A stretch of DNA of 61,554 bases. Origin: Bacillota bacterium (lineage in GTDB: Bacteria > Bacillota > Syntrophomonadia > Syntrophomonadales > Syntrophomonadaceae). The DNA is taken from contig JAEWZB010000115.1 in assembly GCA_023395515.1 (NCBI GenBank), positions 1 through 61,554 of the forward strand. Direction: 5' to 3'. Positions 43,501 through 51,569 of this stretch are shown here, piece after piece. Each line of letters starts with the position of its first letter. Position 1 is the first letter of the stretch. A program made the position numbers and the translations under genes. The notes beneath the pieces were generated by a model. The model was not told the DNA's origin, made no database searches, and saw only the letters and a program-made list of their open reading frames with translations.

Positions 43501-45840
43501 CCCACTCCGGTGCAGGTGCTGGATAACGTTGCTGCCATTTCCGCCGGCAATCAGCATTCGTTGGTTTTGAAAAATGACGGTACGGTGTGGGCCTGGGGCA
43601 ATAACGGAACTGGCCAACTGGGTATCGCCCCTGGCCCCGGAAAAAAATCGCCGCAGCAGGTGTTAGGATTGTCCGGGATAACCCGGGTTTATGCCAGCGA
43701 CGACAATTCGGCAGCTCTGGCAGGCAATTCTCTCTATGTATGGGGAGCTAATAATCAAGGTCAGTTAGGGGATGGTACCAAGAATGCTCGAGCGGGCGTA
43801 GGCAGTGTACTTTTATCTGGGGTCAAGGATATAAGCGGTTCAGGATACTCTTTAATCGCCCAAAAAACTGACAATTCAATTTGGGTTTGGGGATATAACT
43901 CTAATGGTCAATTAGGGAATGGCACCAATAATAACAGTTTAATTCCCATTCAAAGTACTCAGCTTTCCGCTTTGAATATCCAGGCATTAGCAGTTGTCGA
44001 AGGCGGCTACCATTGTCTGGCCATTGATAGTGCAGGCGACCTTTGGGCATGGGGTTGGAACAACATGGGACAGTTGGGTGATGGCACTCAAATCGACCGC
44101 AATGTGCCGGTACGGGTACAATTTTCAGGGGGTCCGCCGTTGCCTACAGTAACCGGGGTTACCGTCACCCCGTCTACGGCAACAGTACAAAAAGGCACAA
44201 CTAAGCAATTCAGCGCGACGGTGGAGGGAACCAATAATCCAAGCCAAAACGTGACCTGGAGTGTTAACAGTACTTCCGGTTCCAGCATTAGTACATCCGG
44301 TCTGCTGACTGTGGTGGCAGGGGAAACGGCAGCTACCTTAACGGTTACCGCCACCTCAACAGTTGATAATACAAAATCCGGTATGGCTACTGTAACGGTA
44401 ACCGAGTCAGCCGACCCGGACAGCGTAATCGTGGGTAATGCTCTGACTGCGGTGGAAAATGCAACCTACGGCAATATTAGCCAGGGAGCCGCCGGCAGTG
44501 AGGTGGCAATTAAAGCGGCGATAAGGGCTATTGCCGTAGCCGCGTTAAATAATAGTGGAATCAATGTGGCTTTCAATGGAGTCAACTATACTTTGGCAAT
44601 GGCAGATAACTCCGCCAATAAAGCGGTATTAAGGGATATGGCTATAGCAGCACTGAGCAATAACAGCGTTACCGTCACTGTCAACACGGTTAGCTATGCT
44701 CAACCGGTGGCAGGTACTGCTGCTAATCCCAGCGGTACAAATGGCAGTTACACCTTTACTGTTACCGTGGGCAAGGGGGCGCTAAGCTCAACTACTGCAC
44801 AGAAAACCGTCGCCATCAGTGCGACAGCTTATACTAGCCCGGGCAGCCCCAGCGGGGGCAGCAGCAGTTCTTCTCCGTCAGGTACTCTGGTAACCTCGTC
44901 GGGCACCAATGTTTCCGATAGCGGGGTGGCTTTATCCTTCCCGGCCGGGGCGGTGGAAAGCGATGTCCGGGTCCAGGTGCGGGAAGCGGCTCTGACTTCC
45001 GGGATGAGCCTGCCTGCCGATAGCCAACTAATCAGCAAGGTCTTAGATATTGTAAAGGATAAGTCCGGTAATTTTGCAGAGCCGGTTACTGTTACCATGT
45101 CTTTTAATAGGTCACAAATCGATTCGGATAAATATGATATAAAAATCTGCTACTTTGACGAGGAGAAAGGCCAGTGGGTGGAACTGGACAATATTGAAGT
45201 AGATATGGCCAGTGGCACAGTTAGCGGCCAGGTGGAACATTTTACTAAATTCGCAGTTATTGCTACTCCTAAAGCTGTTGAAAAGGAAGAGGTGCCCACA
45301 CCGGAACCACAGCCGGAATTTAAGCTGCCTGCCGACATTGCCGGTCACTGGGCGCAGGAAAGCATAGTCAAACTCATGCAGGCCGGAGTAACCAATGGCT
45401 ATACCAATGGCAGCTTCCAGCCTGAAAAAGAGGTTAGCCGGGCCGAATTTACCGTTATGCTGGTCAAAGCTTTAAAATTAGAGCCCAAGCAAGAAACGGT
45501 GTTTAAGGATACTGCTAGCCACTGGGCTAAAGACAGCATTGCTACTGCGTCTGCCCATGGAGTTATCAGTGGTTATGACCAGAATAGCTTCGGGCCCGAT
45601 GACAAAATTACCCGGGAACAAGCTGCAGTTATAATTACCCGGGCCGCAAAACTACAAGCCGGAGGCCAAGTGCTCAGCTTCAGTGATGCTAAGCAGGTTT
45701 CCCCTTGGGCCTTATCTGGCGTAACCGCCGTAGTAGGCAACTCCTATATGGGCGGTTATCCTGATAACAGCTTCCGCCCGCAGGGATTTACCAGCCGGGC
45801 TGAATCAGCAGTAATTATTGCCCGGCTGCTTAAAATGTAA
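40552..45840 (+). CDS. Giant RCC1-repeat, SLH-anchored surface protein
   Basis: 1762 residues, exported by the N-terminal signal (SIILTIAMLFMLWPGG, cleavage near VVADPP). Order: pectate-lyase-like/adhesin beta repeats (about 45-300), Fn3-like segment (about 395-480), a second beta-solenoid region with repeated GGNVIAT/GDATGVSGG units (about 490-830), seven RCC1 blades (about 840-1190; for example GTVWSWGFNGKSQLG, GDLWAWGWNNMGQLG) probably forming a beta-propeller, a Big_2 Ig-like domain (about 1200-1285), a ZU5-like domain (about 1443-1573) and three SLH domains (about 1590-1762; AGHWAQESI) that bind cell-wall polymer. ATG 40552 follows AGAGGAGG. Likely an adhesin or binding protein; higher GC suggests acquisition. 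Confidence 0.92.
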   Translation: MAFKRKSKSWSIILTIAMLFMLWPGGAVVADPPSGTVSVTTKEALLQTVSEAVYSTISIDADITLDTPLTINRDVTLTSSNGSKLDVGSNTTSKITIPTGNVTFNGDLQVTGDCTSVVAVESGASFTLDGGASVTQESTMGHRQAVYNNGGMVLVAGGFVVGGYHGINNQDGTVNVTDGTVRGTENGIYNADELIITNGIIEGVKCGVCVMGSTGNADISGDAEIKGKTAMQVGSGATADISGGSFTVSGGGLTALNNSGTVALTGGSFTGKVSTGTGGTLSITSGNVTLDSADNGVYYNDSGSSRAFLKPLPGPITDAEVGVETTVSLAGVYAGVAYDIVEAETDEKLGAEKTSATEFTLTPTDEGNYNLVLTASGSGQIFKLTLPVAVTASSLTPLAVPTGLVWDTTTPSKAKWNGVIDASSYRVQLYKGGTKQGSAVSVAASTLEHDFTPEITTAGIYTFKVTAVGDGINFRNSPQSAASPAYSYTAPTVVCEISTTPSVTPYTSLDEALAAVEDGQTITLKKNIDHPGGIIIDGAPTGSKTVTFNLAGYTLNVGSASASLGIKVQNGGKLELFGDSGELNVTAQGNAVEAVGAGSYIEVTKATSTNNIAAFANTGGEIVVRGDAEGATGGVWAQAADSEITVGGNVIATIGTAANALGGIVSVTGDATGVSGGAYASGAASVITVSGDAKATGIGGKAAEAVAGGTVNTQNALSTGANSTGAYAMDSNSKINIAENVQGEYIAAEARDSAEIIVGGNTIANGSGGVGAWVQAGGKIIIDGSITANPDYIKVGSSPKAADAGVPDPTKFGYLKYTDNTSFVWVKDPTAIPPAPPVRIAAGRGTMNDGHTLFLKDDGTVWSWGFNGKSQLGYGPTDNGRLLPEKIQGLSNIVSIETGHHHALALAQNGEVWSWGDNVYSQQGGGTTGGIQTTPAKVSILSNVKAIAAGWAHSLALKDDGTLWAWGYNSEGQVGNNSDNVYEPTPVQVLDNVAAISAGNQHSLVLKNDGTVWAWGNNGTGQLGIAPGPGKKSPQQVLGLSGITRVYASDDNSAALAGNSLYVWGANNQGQLGDGTKNARAGVGSVLLSGVKDISGSGYSLIAQKTDNSIWVWGYNSNGQLGNGTNNNSLIPIQSTQLSALNIQALAVVEGGYHCLAIDSAGDLWAWGWNNMGQLGDGTQIDRNVPVRVQFSGGPPLPTVTGVTVTPSTATVQKGTTKQFSATVEGTNNPSQNVTWSVNSTSGSSISTSGLLTVVAGETAATLTVTATSTVDNTKSGMATVTVTESADPDSVIVGNALTAVENATYGNISQGAAGSEVAIKAAIRAIAVAALNNSGINVAFNGVNYTLAMADNSANKAVLRDMAIAALSNNSVTVTVNTVSYAQPVAGTAANPSGTNGSYTFTVTVGKGALSSTTAQKTVAISATAYTSPGSPSGGSSSSSPSGTLVTSSGTNVSDSGVALSFPAGAVESDVRVQVREAALTSGMSLPADSQLISKVLDIVKDKSGNFAEPVTVTMSFNRSQIDSDKYDIKICYFDEEKGQWVELDNIEVDMASGTVSGQVEHFTKFAVIATPKAVEKEEVPTPEPQPEFKLPADIAGHWAQESIVKLMQAGVTNGYTNGSFQPEKEVSRAEFTVMLVKALKLEPKQETVFKDTASHWAKDSIATASAHGVISGYDQNSFGPDDKITREQAAVIITRAAKLQAGGQVLSFSDAKQVSPWALSGVTAVVGNSYMGGYPDNSFRPQGFTSRAESAVIIARLLKM

Positions 45841-45890
45841 GGCGTGAGGGGGAAGGTGTAAGGGGTTAAAAGTAAGACGTAAAAAAGATA
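45841..45890 (+). repeat. G-rich GTGAGG/GTAAGGGG degenerate repeat
   Basis: GGCGTGAGGGGGAAGG then TGTAAGGGGTTAAAAGTAAG directly follows the stop codon. Same type as at 20364 and 60151. Confidence 0.5.
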
Positions 45891-45952
45891 CTAATTAACC
45901 ATACTGAGTACTCATATGATTTTTATATTCTGAAATCAGAAAGGAGTATATA

Positions 45953-46438
45953 ATGAAAAAAAAGATTGCCCTTATTTGTTGTTTTATATTAATCGTGTCC
46001 GCTTTGGCCGGTTGCGGGGTGAAGCAAAAAGCAGAGGAAAAGGTGGCCGAGAAAATAGTAGAGGGAATTGGCGGCGGAGATGTAGACATCGATGGTGATA
46101 AAATAACCGTCAAAGGAAAAGACGGAGGAGAATTCACCATGGGTAGTACCGAATGGCCCGACTCAGAAATAGCGAAGGCCATCCCGGAATTTACTAAAGG
46201 CAAAATTAATGCCGTGATTGAGAGCACCGAGGGTGTAATAATCGCGGTGGATTCTGTAGAAGAAGCCGATTATAAGAACTATTTGGAAACAATTAAAACA
46301 GACTTTGCCGATGATGCCTATGAAATGAACACCCAGGATTACAGCTCCTATGGGGCAAGCAATTCCAATGGTGTAGGCGTACTGCTCCGGTATGGAGATA
46401 ATTCCCTGTCCATTACGGTCACTAAGGTAACCGAGTAG
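45953..46438 (+). CDS. Lipoprotein of unknown function
   Basis: 161 residues. Lipobox SALAGC ends a 20-residue signal, followed by a KQKAEEKVAEKIVEG helix and a small alpha/beta domain. Not a family I can name with certainty. Between the SLH protein and an AIM24-like gene, probably part of the same acquired block. AAAGGAG precedes the ATG. Confidence 0.8.
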   Translation: MKKKIALICCFILIVSALAGCGVKQKAEEKVAEKIVEGIGGGDVDIDGDKITVKGKDGGEFTMGSTEWPDSEIAKAIPEFTKGKINAVIESTEGVIIAVDSVEEADYKNYLETIKTDFADDAYEMNTQDYSSYGASNSNGVGVLLRYGDNSLSITVTKVTE

Positions 46439-46477
46439 AGCTTCATTCAAGTTGGAGAAAAAGGAGGCCAATAGACT

Positions 46478-47380
46478 ATGTTTTGTAATCAGTGTGGAAA
46501 TCAGATCCAGGAGGGTGTGAAATTTTGCCCTGCCTGCGGTACTCCGGCCCCGTCGGGGGGCAGACAGTCGACCCGGATGAAGCGTGCGGACGAAGTGGAG
46601 TTCACCATCCACGGAGAGGATATGCAGTTTGTGGAGATCATGCTGGACCCCCGGGAAACGGTGGTGGCTGAAGCCGGTGGTATGATGTATATGGACAGTG
46701 CCATCCAAATGGATACGATTTTCGGGGATGGCTCCGGTCGTGACGAGGGCAAGGGCATGATGGGCAAGCTGCTTTCAGCCGGAAAGCGCGTGGTAACCGG
46801 CGAAAGCCTGTTCATGACCACCTTCACCAACAGTGGGTCGACTAAGAAAAGCGTCGCTTTCGCCGCACCCTATCCTGGGCAGATAATTCCTTTTGACCTG
46901 ACTGATGTGGGAGGAACCCTCATCTGTCAGAAGGACTCTTTCTTATGTGCGGCCAAAGGTATATCGGTAGGTATTGCCTTCCAGAAAAAGATTGGGGTAG
47001 GACTGTTTGGCGGCGAAGGCTTTATCATGCAGAGGCTGGAGGGCGATGGCCTGGCCTTTATGCACGCAGGCGGTGCCATTATCAAAAAGGAACTGGCGGC
47101 TGGCGAAACTCTGAGACTGGACACTGGCTGCTTGGTGGCCATGACCAAGACGGTGAATTACGATGTACAGTTTTCCGGTGATGTTAAAACTGCCCTGTTT
47201 GGCGGCGAGGGTCTGGTCTTGGCTACCCTCACCGGCCCCGGAACCGTTTGGCTGCAATCACTGCCTTTCTCCCGTATGGCGGACCGGATTATTTCCTCCG
47301 GCAGAAAGGGCGGCAAAGGCAAGGAGGAAGGCAGCCTTTTAGGCAATGTAGGCATCGGAAATTTGCTTAGCAACGATTAA
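46478..47380 (+). CDS. TIGR00266/AIM24 family protein with zinc ribbon
   Basis: 300 residues. An N-terminal zinc ribbon (CNQCG and CPACG) is fused to a TIGR00266/AIM24 beta domain: EAGGMMYMDSAI, MTTFTNSG, GLFGGEGFIMQRLEG, FGGEGLVLATLTGPG. AIM24-type proteins have a double beta-sandwich and no settled bacterial function. Strikingly rich in GC against the AT-rich spoVA genes that follow. AAAGGAGG precedes the ATG. Confidence 0.88.
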   Translation: MFCNQCGNQIQEGVKFCPACGTPAPSGGRQSTRMKRADEVEFTIHGEDMQFVEIMLDPRETVVAEAGGMMYMDSAIQMDTIFGDGSGRDEGKGMMGKLLSAGKRVVTGESLFMTTFTNSGSTKKSVAFAAPYPGQIIPFDLTDVGGTLICQKDSFLCAAKGISVGIAFQKKIGVGLFGGEGFIMQRLEGDGLAFMHAGGAIIKKELAAGETLRLDTGCLVAMTKTVNYDVQFSGDVKTALFGGEGLVLATLTGPGTVWLQSLPFSRMADRIISSGRKGGKGKEEGSLLGNVGIGNLLSND

Positions 47381-47391
47381 CCAGAATTCAC

Positions 47392-47418
47392 GCCCGCCGG
47401 GAATTGTTCCCGGTGGGC
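47392..47418 (+). terminator. Hairpin after AIM24-type gene
   Basis: GCCCGCCGGGAA-TTG-TTCCCGGTGGGC, a long stem with one G-T pair, starting 12 bases after the stop codon; the T-rich tail is weak. Confidence 0.65.
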
Positions 47419-47503
47419 TTCCACTTTAATAGTGAAATAATTTTATTTGCAAAGGCCGTGTTTCATAATTTGGAACATGGCCTTTCTGTAATAATTTGAC
47501 CTG

Positions 47504-47530
47504 CAACACCTGTTTCAAGGTGTTGTTTTT
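47504..47530 (+). terminator. Terminator upstream of spoVAC
   Basis: CAACACCT-GTTTCA-AGGTGTTG followed by TTTTT. A further weaker hairpin (GGCC...GGCC near 47453-47483) lies before it. Together they isolate the spoVA operon from the block on its left. Confidence 0.75.
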
Positions 47531-47596
47531 ATATGTCAGGTAAAGAATAATCTAGCTGATAAAGGCCAATAATATCCTAAGCAAGGAGGCGAAATA

Positions 47597-48064
47597 ATGA
47601 GCAGCACTACAGATGATCAATTAAAAAAACTTGCTATAGAGGAATATGATGCTTTAGTCGGGCAAGTTAAACCGAAACGCCCGTTATTGCAAGATTGTAT
47701 ATGGGCCTTTGCGGTGGGAGGACTTATCTGTCTATTAGCGCAAATTATTCAAAATTATTTGGTAGTTAGTGGATTAACTAAAATAGATGCCAGTTCAGCC
47801 ACTTCAGTTATTATGATCTTTCTAGCGGCTTTGACTACTGGCCTAGGTATTTATGATGAATTAGGCAAAAGAGCAGGAGCCGGCTCCATAGTTCCTATAA
47901 CCGGTTTTGCTAATGCCATTGTGGCATCGGCTATGGAGTATAAAAGGGAAGGTTATATTTTCGGAGTAGGAGCCAGAATCTTTAGTGTGGCCGGTCCTAC
48001 TTTAACCTTTGGGTTTGTAATAGCTATGTTAATAGGTTTAATTAAGGTTTTACTTACTAGCTGA
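47597..48064 (+). CDS. spoVAC: Stage V sporulation protein AC
   Basis: 155 residues, about four membrane segments. SpoVAC is a mechanosensitive channel component that moves Ca-dipicolinate across the spore inner membrane. Typical: KPKRPLLQDCIWAFAVGG, DELGKRAGAGSIVPITGFANA. AAGGAGGC precedes the ATG. A weak sigma-G-like match (GAATA, then CAATAATA) lies near 47542-47572. Confidence 0.95.
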   Translation: MSSTTDDQLKKLAIEEYDALVGQVKPKRPLLQDCIWAFAVGGLICLLAQIIQNYLVVSGLTKIDASSATSVIMIFLAALTTGLGIYDELGKRAGAGSIVPITGFANAIVASAMEYKREGYIFGVGARIFSVAGPTLTFGFVIAMLIGLIKVLLTS

Positions 48065-48091
48065 TAATTATTTATTAGATAGGGTGATAAT

Positions 48092-49102
48092 GTGGCAACT
48101 AATAAGAAAAAAGGCATGCAAACGGTAGCTTTTGGAGTTCCCCCGGTAATTACGTCCTGGGCGGCCATGGTAGGTCCAAAAGAAGGCCAAGGTCCCTGGC
48201 AAAAAGATTTTGACTGGATTATGGAAGATTATATGCTGGGAGAAAAGACTTGGGAAATGGCGGAGACTAAGCTCTTAAGGGAAACTATTAAATTAGCTGT
48301 CAATAAGAATAGCCTTAACTTAGATGATGTAGAAGTTTTTTTAGCCGGCGATTTGTTAAATCAAACCGTATCTGCCAATTATGCGGCCCGGGAATTAAAG
48401 ATACCTTTTTTAGGTATTTACGGAGCTTGCTCTACCATGGCGGAATCATTATTGTTAGGTTCTATGTTAGTGGATGGAGATTTTTATGAAAGGGTGGTAG
48501 GAGCCGCTTGCAGTCACCATTATACCGCGGAAAGGCAATTTCGTTTTCCCACAGAACAAGGTACTCAATCGGTGCCTTCGGCGCAATGGACAGCCACGGC
48601 TGCCGGGGCGGTAATGATAGAAAAACTAGGGATAGGCCCCCGGATTACCTGTGCCACAGTAGGCCGGGTAATTGATATGGGACAGAGCGATATGACCGAT
48701 ATGGGCAGTGCCATGGCTCCAGCCGCAGTCGATACCATTAAACAACATTTTGCTGATATGGATAGGCCTGCTGATTATTATGATTTAATCGTAACCGGTG
48801 ATTTGGCTAATTATGGTAAGGCTATCGCCGAGCAGTTATTTATAAAAGAAGGCATTGTCCCTAAACCTAATTATAGTGATTGCGGGGTTTTGCTGTATGA
48901 CCAAAATCAGGAAGTAAATGCCGGGGGCAGCGGTTGCGGGTGTTCGGCTGCTATGTTATGCGGCCCTCTGCTTAAGATGATGACAACCGGTAAGATAAAT
49001 AAGCTGTTGTTTGTAGCTACGGGTGCTCTGATGAGCCCTACTACCAGTTTTCAGGGAGAAACTATTCCGGGAATTGCCCATGCGGTAGCTATAGAAAACT
49101 AA
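48092..49102 (+). CDS. spoVAD: Stage V sporulation protein AD
   Basis: 336 residues, thiolase-like fold; binds dipicolinic acid in Bacillus. Features GKQTVAFGVPPVI-like start (MQTVAFGVPPVITSW), YGACSTMAESLLLG and GGSGCGCSAAMLCG. GTG start. Same operon as spoVAC. Confidence 0.96.
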   Translation: MATNKKKGMQTVAFGVPPVITSWAAMVGPKEGQGPWQKDFDWIMEDYMLGEKTWEMAETKLLRETIKLAVNKNSLNLDDVEVFLAGDLLNQTVSANYAARELKIPFLGIYGACSTMAESLLLGSMLVDGDFYERVVGAACSHHYTAERQFRFPTEQGTQSVPSAQWTATAAGAVMIEKLGIGPRITCATVGRVIDMGQSDMTDMGSAMAPAAVDTIKQHFADMDRPADYYDLIVTGDLANYGKAIAEQLFIKEGIVPKPNYSDCGVLLYDQNQEVNAGGSGCGCSAAMLCGPLLKMMTTGKINKLLFVATGALMSPTTSFQGETIPGIAHAVAIEN

Positions 49103-49133
49103 AAGTTAAAAAGGTAATGGAGGTGGAAAGGGA

Positions 49134-49493
49134 TTGGGTTCGTTATTAAACGCATTTTTAATAGGTGGGGCCTTATGTTTAATCGGCCAGCTTATTATGA
49201 ATTTAACCAAAACGCAGATAACTCCCGGACACATATTGGTAGGTTATATTACCTCAGGAGCCATTCTTAGTGGCTTAGGTTTATACCAGCCTTTGGTTGA
49301 GTTAGGGGGGGCGGGCGCCACTATTCCTCTATCAGGGTTTGGGCATTTATTAACCCAAGGTGCCTTAAAGGCGGTGGAAACAGGAGGCTTGCTAGGTGCT
49401 ATCAGTGGCGGGGTAGAAGCAGCCGCGGCTGGAATAACGGCTGCTATTGTATTTGGTTATGTAGCCGCAGTAATTTTTAATCCCAAAGGGTGA
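49134..49493 (+). CDS. spoVAEb: Stage V sporulation protein AEb
   Basis: 119-residue membrane protein homologous to SpoVAC (GGALCLIGQLIMNLTKT, ATIPLSGFGHLLTQGA). TTG start nine bases after GGAGGTGG. Pairs with SpoVAC in the channel. Confidence 0.93.
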   Translation: MGSLLNAFLIGGALCLIGQLIMNLTKTQITPGHILVGYITSGAILSGLGLYQPLVELGGAGATIPLSGFGHLLTQGALKAVETGGLLGAISGGVEAAAAGITAAIVFGYVAAVIFNPKG

Positions 49494-49498
49494 TAAGG

Positions 49499-50074
49499 TT
49501 GGGGGATAAATCTAAAGTTCAGGTAATTATTGTTACAGATGGGGATATTACAGCACAAAAAGCTATTAAGATTGCGGCTATGGACTTGAATCTATTTCCA
49601 TTGATGATGAGTGGTGGTAATCCCACTCCTTTAAGCGGCGCGGAAATAGCAGAATTAGTTTTATCTGCTCCTTATGACCCGGTAGTCGTCATGGTGGATG
49701 ATAAGGGTTTTAGGGGTAAAGGCCGAGGAGAGCAGGTAATAGATCATTTAATGAAACACGAAGCAATTCAAGTATTAGGTGTAATCGCAGTCGCTTCTGA
49801 TACCAAAGTTAGAGGAGTAGAAGTTGATTGTTCGGTTACCTCGACAGGCCGGGTAGTAAGAAGGCCGGTCAATAAACACGGTTATGCAGAAAGATTAGGC
49901 AACCAAAGATTAGAAGGAGATACCATTGAGGTTTTAAAAAAGTATCCGGAATTATATATCGTAGGGTGCGGGGACCTGGGTAAAATGAATGGTTATGATG
50001 ATATTGAATATGGCGCATTTATAACTAGTAAATCATTGCAAGAAATCTTAGAAAGGGGAACTCCAATTGTTTAA
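49499..50074 (+). CDS. spoVAEa: Stage V sporulation protein AEa
   Basis: 191-residue soluble protein of the SpoVAE (Pfam SpoVAE) type: VQVIIVTDGDITAQKA, VVVMVDDKGFRGKGRGE, GCGDLGKMNGYDDIEYGA. TTG 49499, eight bases after AAAGGG, is preferred; a GTG at 49490 overlapping the previous stop is possible. Role in dipicolinate transport is accessory and undefined. Confidence 0.92.
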   Translation: MGDKSKVQVIIVTDGDITAQKAIKIAAMDLNLFPLMMSGGNPTPLSGAEIAELVLSAPYDPVVVMVDDKGFRGKGRGEQVIDHLMKHEAIQVLGVIAVASDTKVRGVEVDCSVTSTGRVVRRPVNKHGYAERLGNQRLEGDTIEVLKKYPELYIVGCGDLGKMNGYDDIEYGAFITSKSLQEILERGTPIV

Positions 50075-51563
50075 AAGGAACAAACATATTTATATCGATA
50101 AAGATTATGAAAAAAACTTGGAGTTCTTAAAAAAGGAACTAGGCGCAGAAGAAAGCTTTGATGTCATAATCCGGGAATTCAAAGTAATTGGCCGAAAATC
50201 CGTGTTAATCGGTATTGATGGCTTTGTTAAAGATGAAATAGTTACTTATGTAATGCAGAGTCTTAATGAACTGCGCAGAGAAGACGATATCGTAAGAAAC
50301 GTAAAAACATGGCTAAAAAATACTATTCCTTATGTAGAGTTAAGTACTGAAAAGCAAATTGACCAGTTATTATTTTATATATTATCCGGTTCCATAATTT
50401 TAATCGTCGATGGTGTTGATGAGGCCTATGTAATAGATGCCAGGACTTATCCGGCCCGTAATCCTGAAGAACCGGAATTAGAAAGGGTGGTCAGGGGTTC
50501 CAGGGACGGTTTTACCGAAACTATAGTTTTTAATACCGCTTTGTTAAGAAGAAGGGTGAGAGACCCTAAGCTAAGGACCAAATTATTGCAAGTAGGGAAG
50601 AGATCTAAAACTGATATCTGTATCTGCTATCTGGAAGACATTACTAATCCCGATTTAATTAAACAAATTACGGATAAAATTGAAGCCATCGAAATTGATG
50701 CCATACCTATGGCGGAAAAATCAGTAGAAGAATTGATAGCCCCGGGAAGTTTTTGGAATCCATTTCCTAAAGTAAGATATACGGAAAGACCGGATGTGGC
50801 TGCTGTTCATTTATTTGAAGGCCATGTGCTGGTTATGGTTGATACCTCTCCTAGTGTGATAATAGCGCCATCTACTTATTTTCACCATGTACAACACGCC
50901 GAAGAATACCGGCAAAATCCTACGGTAGGAGTTTATATCAGGTGGGTAAGGTTTTTAGCTATAGCTGCATCAATCTTTCTTACTCCCTTATGGCTGCTTT
51001 TTGCCTTATCACCGGAATATCTTCCCGAAGCCTTAAAGTTTATTGGCCCGGAAAAGGTGGGAAAAATACCTTTATTAGTTCAATTCTTAATTGCCGAGAT
51101 AAGTCTGGATTTAATGAGGATAGCCGCCATTCATACTCCCTCGCCTCTGGCGACAGCTTTAGGAGTAATAGCAGCCTTATTAATAGGAGATCTAGCGGTT
51201 ACTATTGGATTGCTTATACCGGAAGTAATTATTTATACGGCGATTGTAGCGGTAGGCGCTTTTTCAACCCCTAGTTATGAAATGTCTATGGCCAACCGTC
51301 TGGTTAGACTGCTTTTATTAATTTCTACGGGACTTTTTGGTTTACCTGGGTTTGCGCTAAGCTTAGCCGCTACCGTAATATTTTTAGTTTTAACTAAATC
51401 TTTTGGAATCCCATATATGTGGCCGTTAATACCCTTTAACTACCGGGCCATGCTCAGTATTTTAGTACGTTCTCCTGTTCCTATCCAAAATGTTCGGCCT
51501 GAGATTCTGAGGCCTAAGGATAAAAGCAGGCAACCAGTTCCAGCTTTAAAACGAAGGAGGTAA
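50067..51563 (+). CDS. spoVAF: Stage V sporulation protein AF (GerA-family)
   Basis: 498 residues, GerA-type: soluble N-terminal half (FDVIIREFKVIGRKSVLIGIDGF) and about five membrane segments in the C-terminal half, ending PIQNVRPEILRPKDK. SpoVAF modulates dipicolinate release with the germinant receptors. TTG start overlapping spoVAEa by eight bases. Confidence 0.95.
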   Translation: MFKRNKHIYIDKDYEKNLEFLKKELGAEESFDVIIREFKVIGRKSVLIGIDGFVKDEIVTYVMQSLNELRREDDIVRNVKTWLKNTIPYVELSTEKQIDQLLFYILSGSIILIVDGVDEAYVIDARTYPARNPEEPELERVVRGSRDGFTETIVFNTALLRRRVRDPKLRTKLLQVGKRSKTDICICYLEDITNPDLIKQITDKIEAIEIDAIPMAEKSVEELIAPGSFWNPFPKVRYTERPDVAAVHLFEGHVLVMVDTSPSVIIAPSTYFHHVQHAEEYRQNPTVGVYIRWVRFLAIAASIFLTPLWLLFALSPEYLPEALKFIGPEKVGKIPLLVQFLIAEISLDLMRIAAIHTPSPLATALGVIAALLIGDLAVTIGLLIPEVIIYTAIVAVGAFSTPSYEMSMANRLVRLLLLISTGLFGLPGFALSLAATVIFLVLTKSFGIPYMWPLIPFNYRAMLSILVRSPVPIQNVRPEILRPKDKSRQPVPALKRRR

Positions 51564-51569
51564 TTATAA

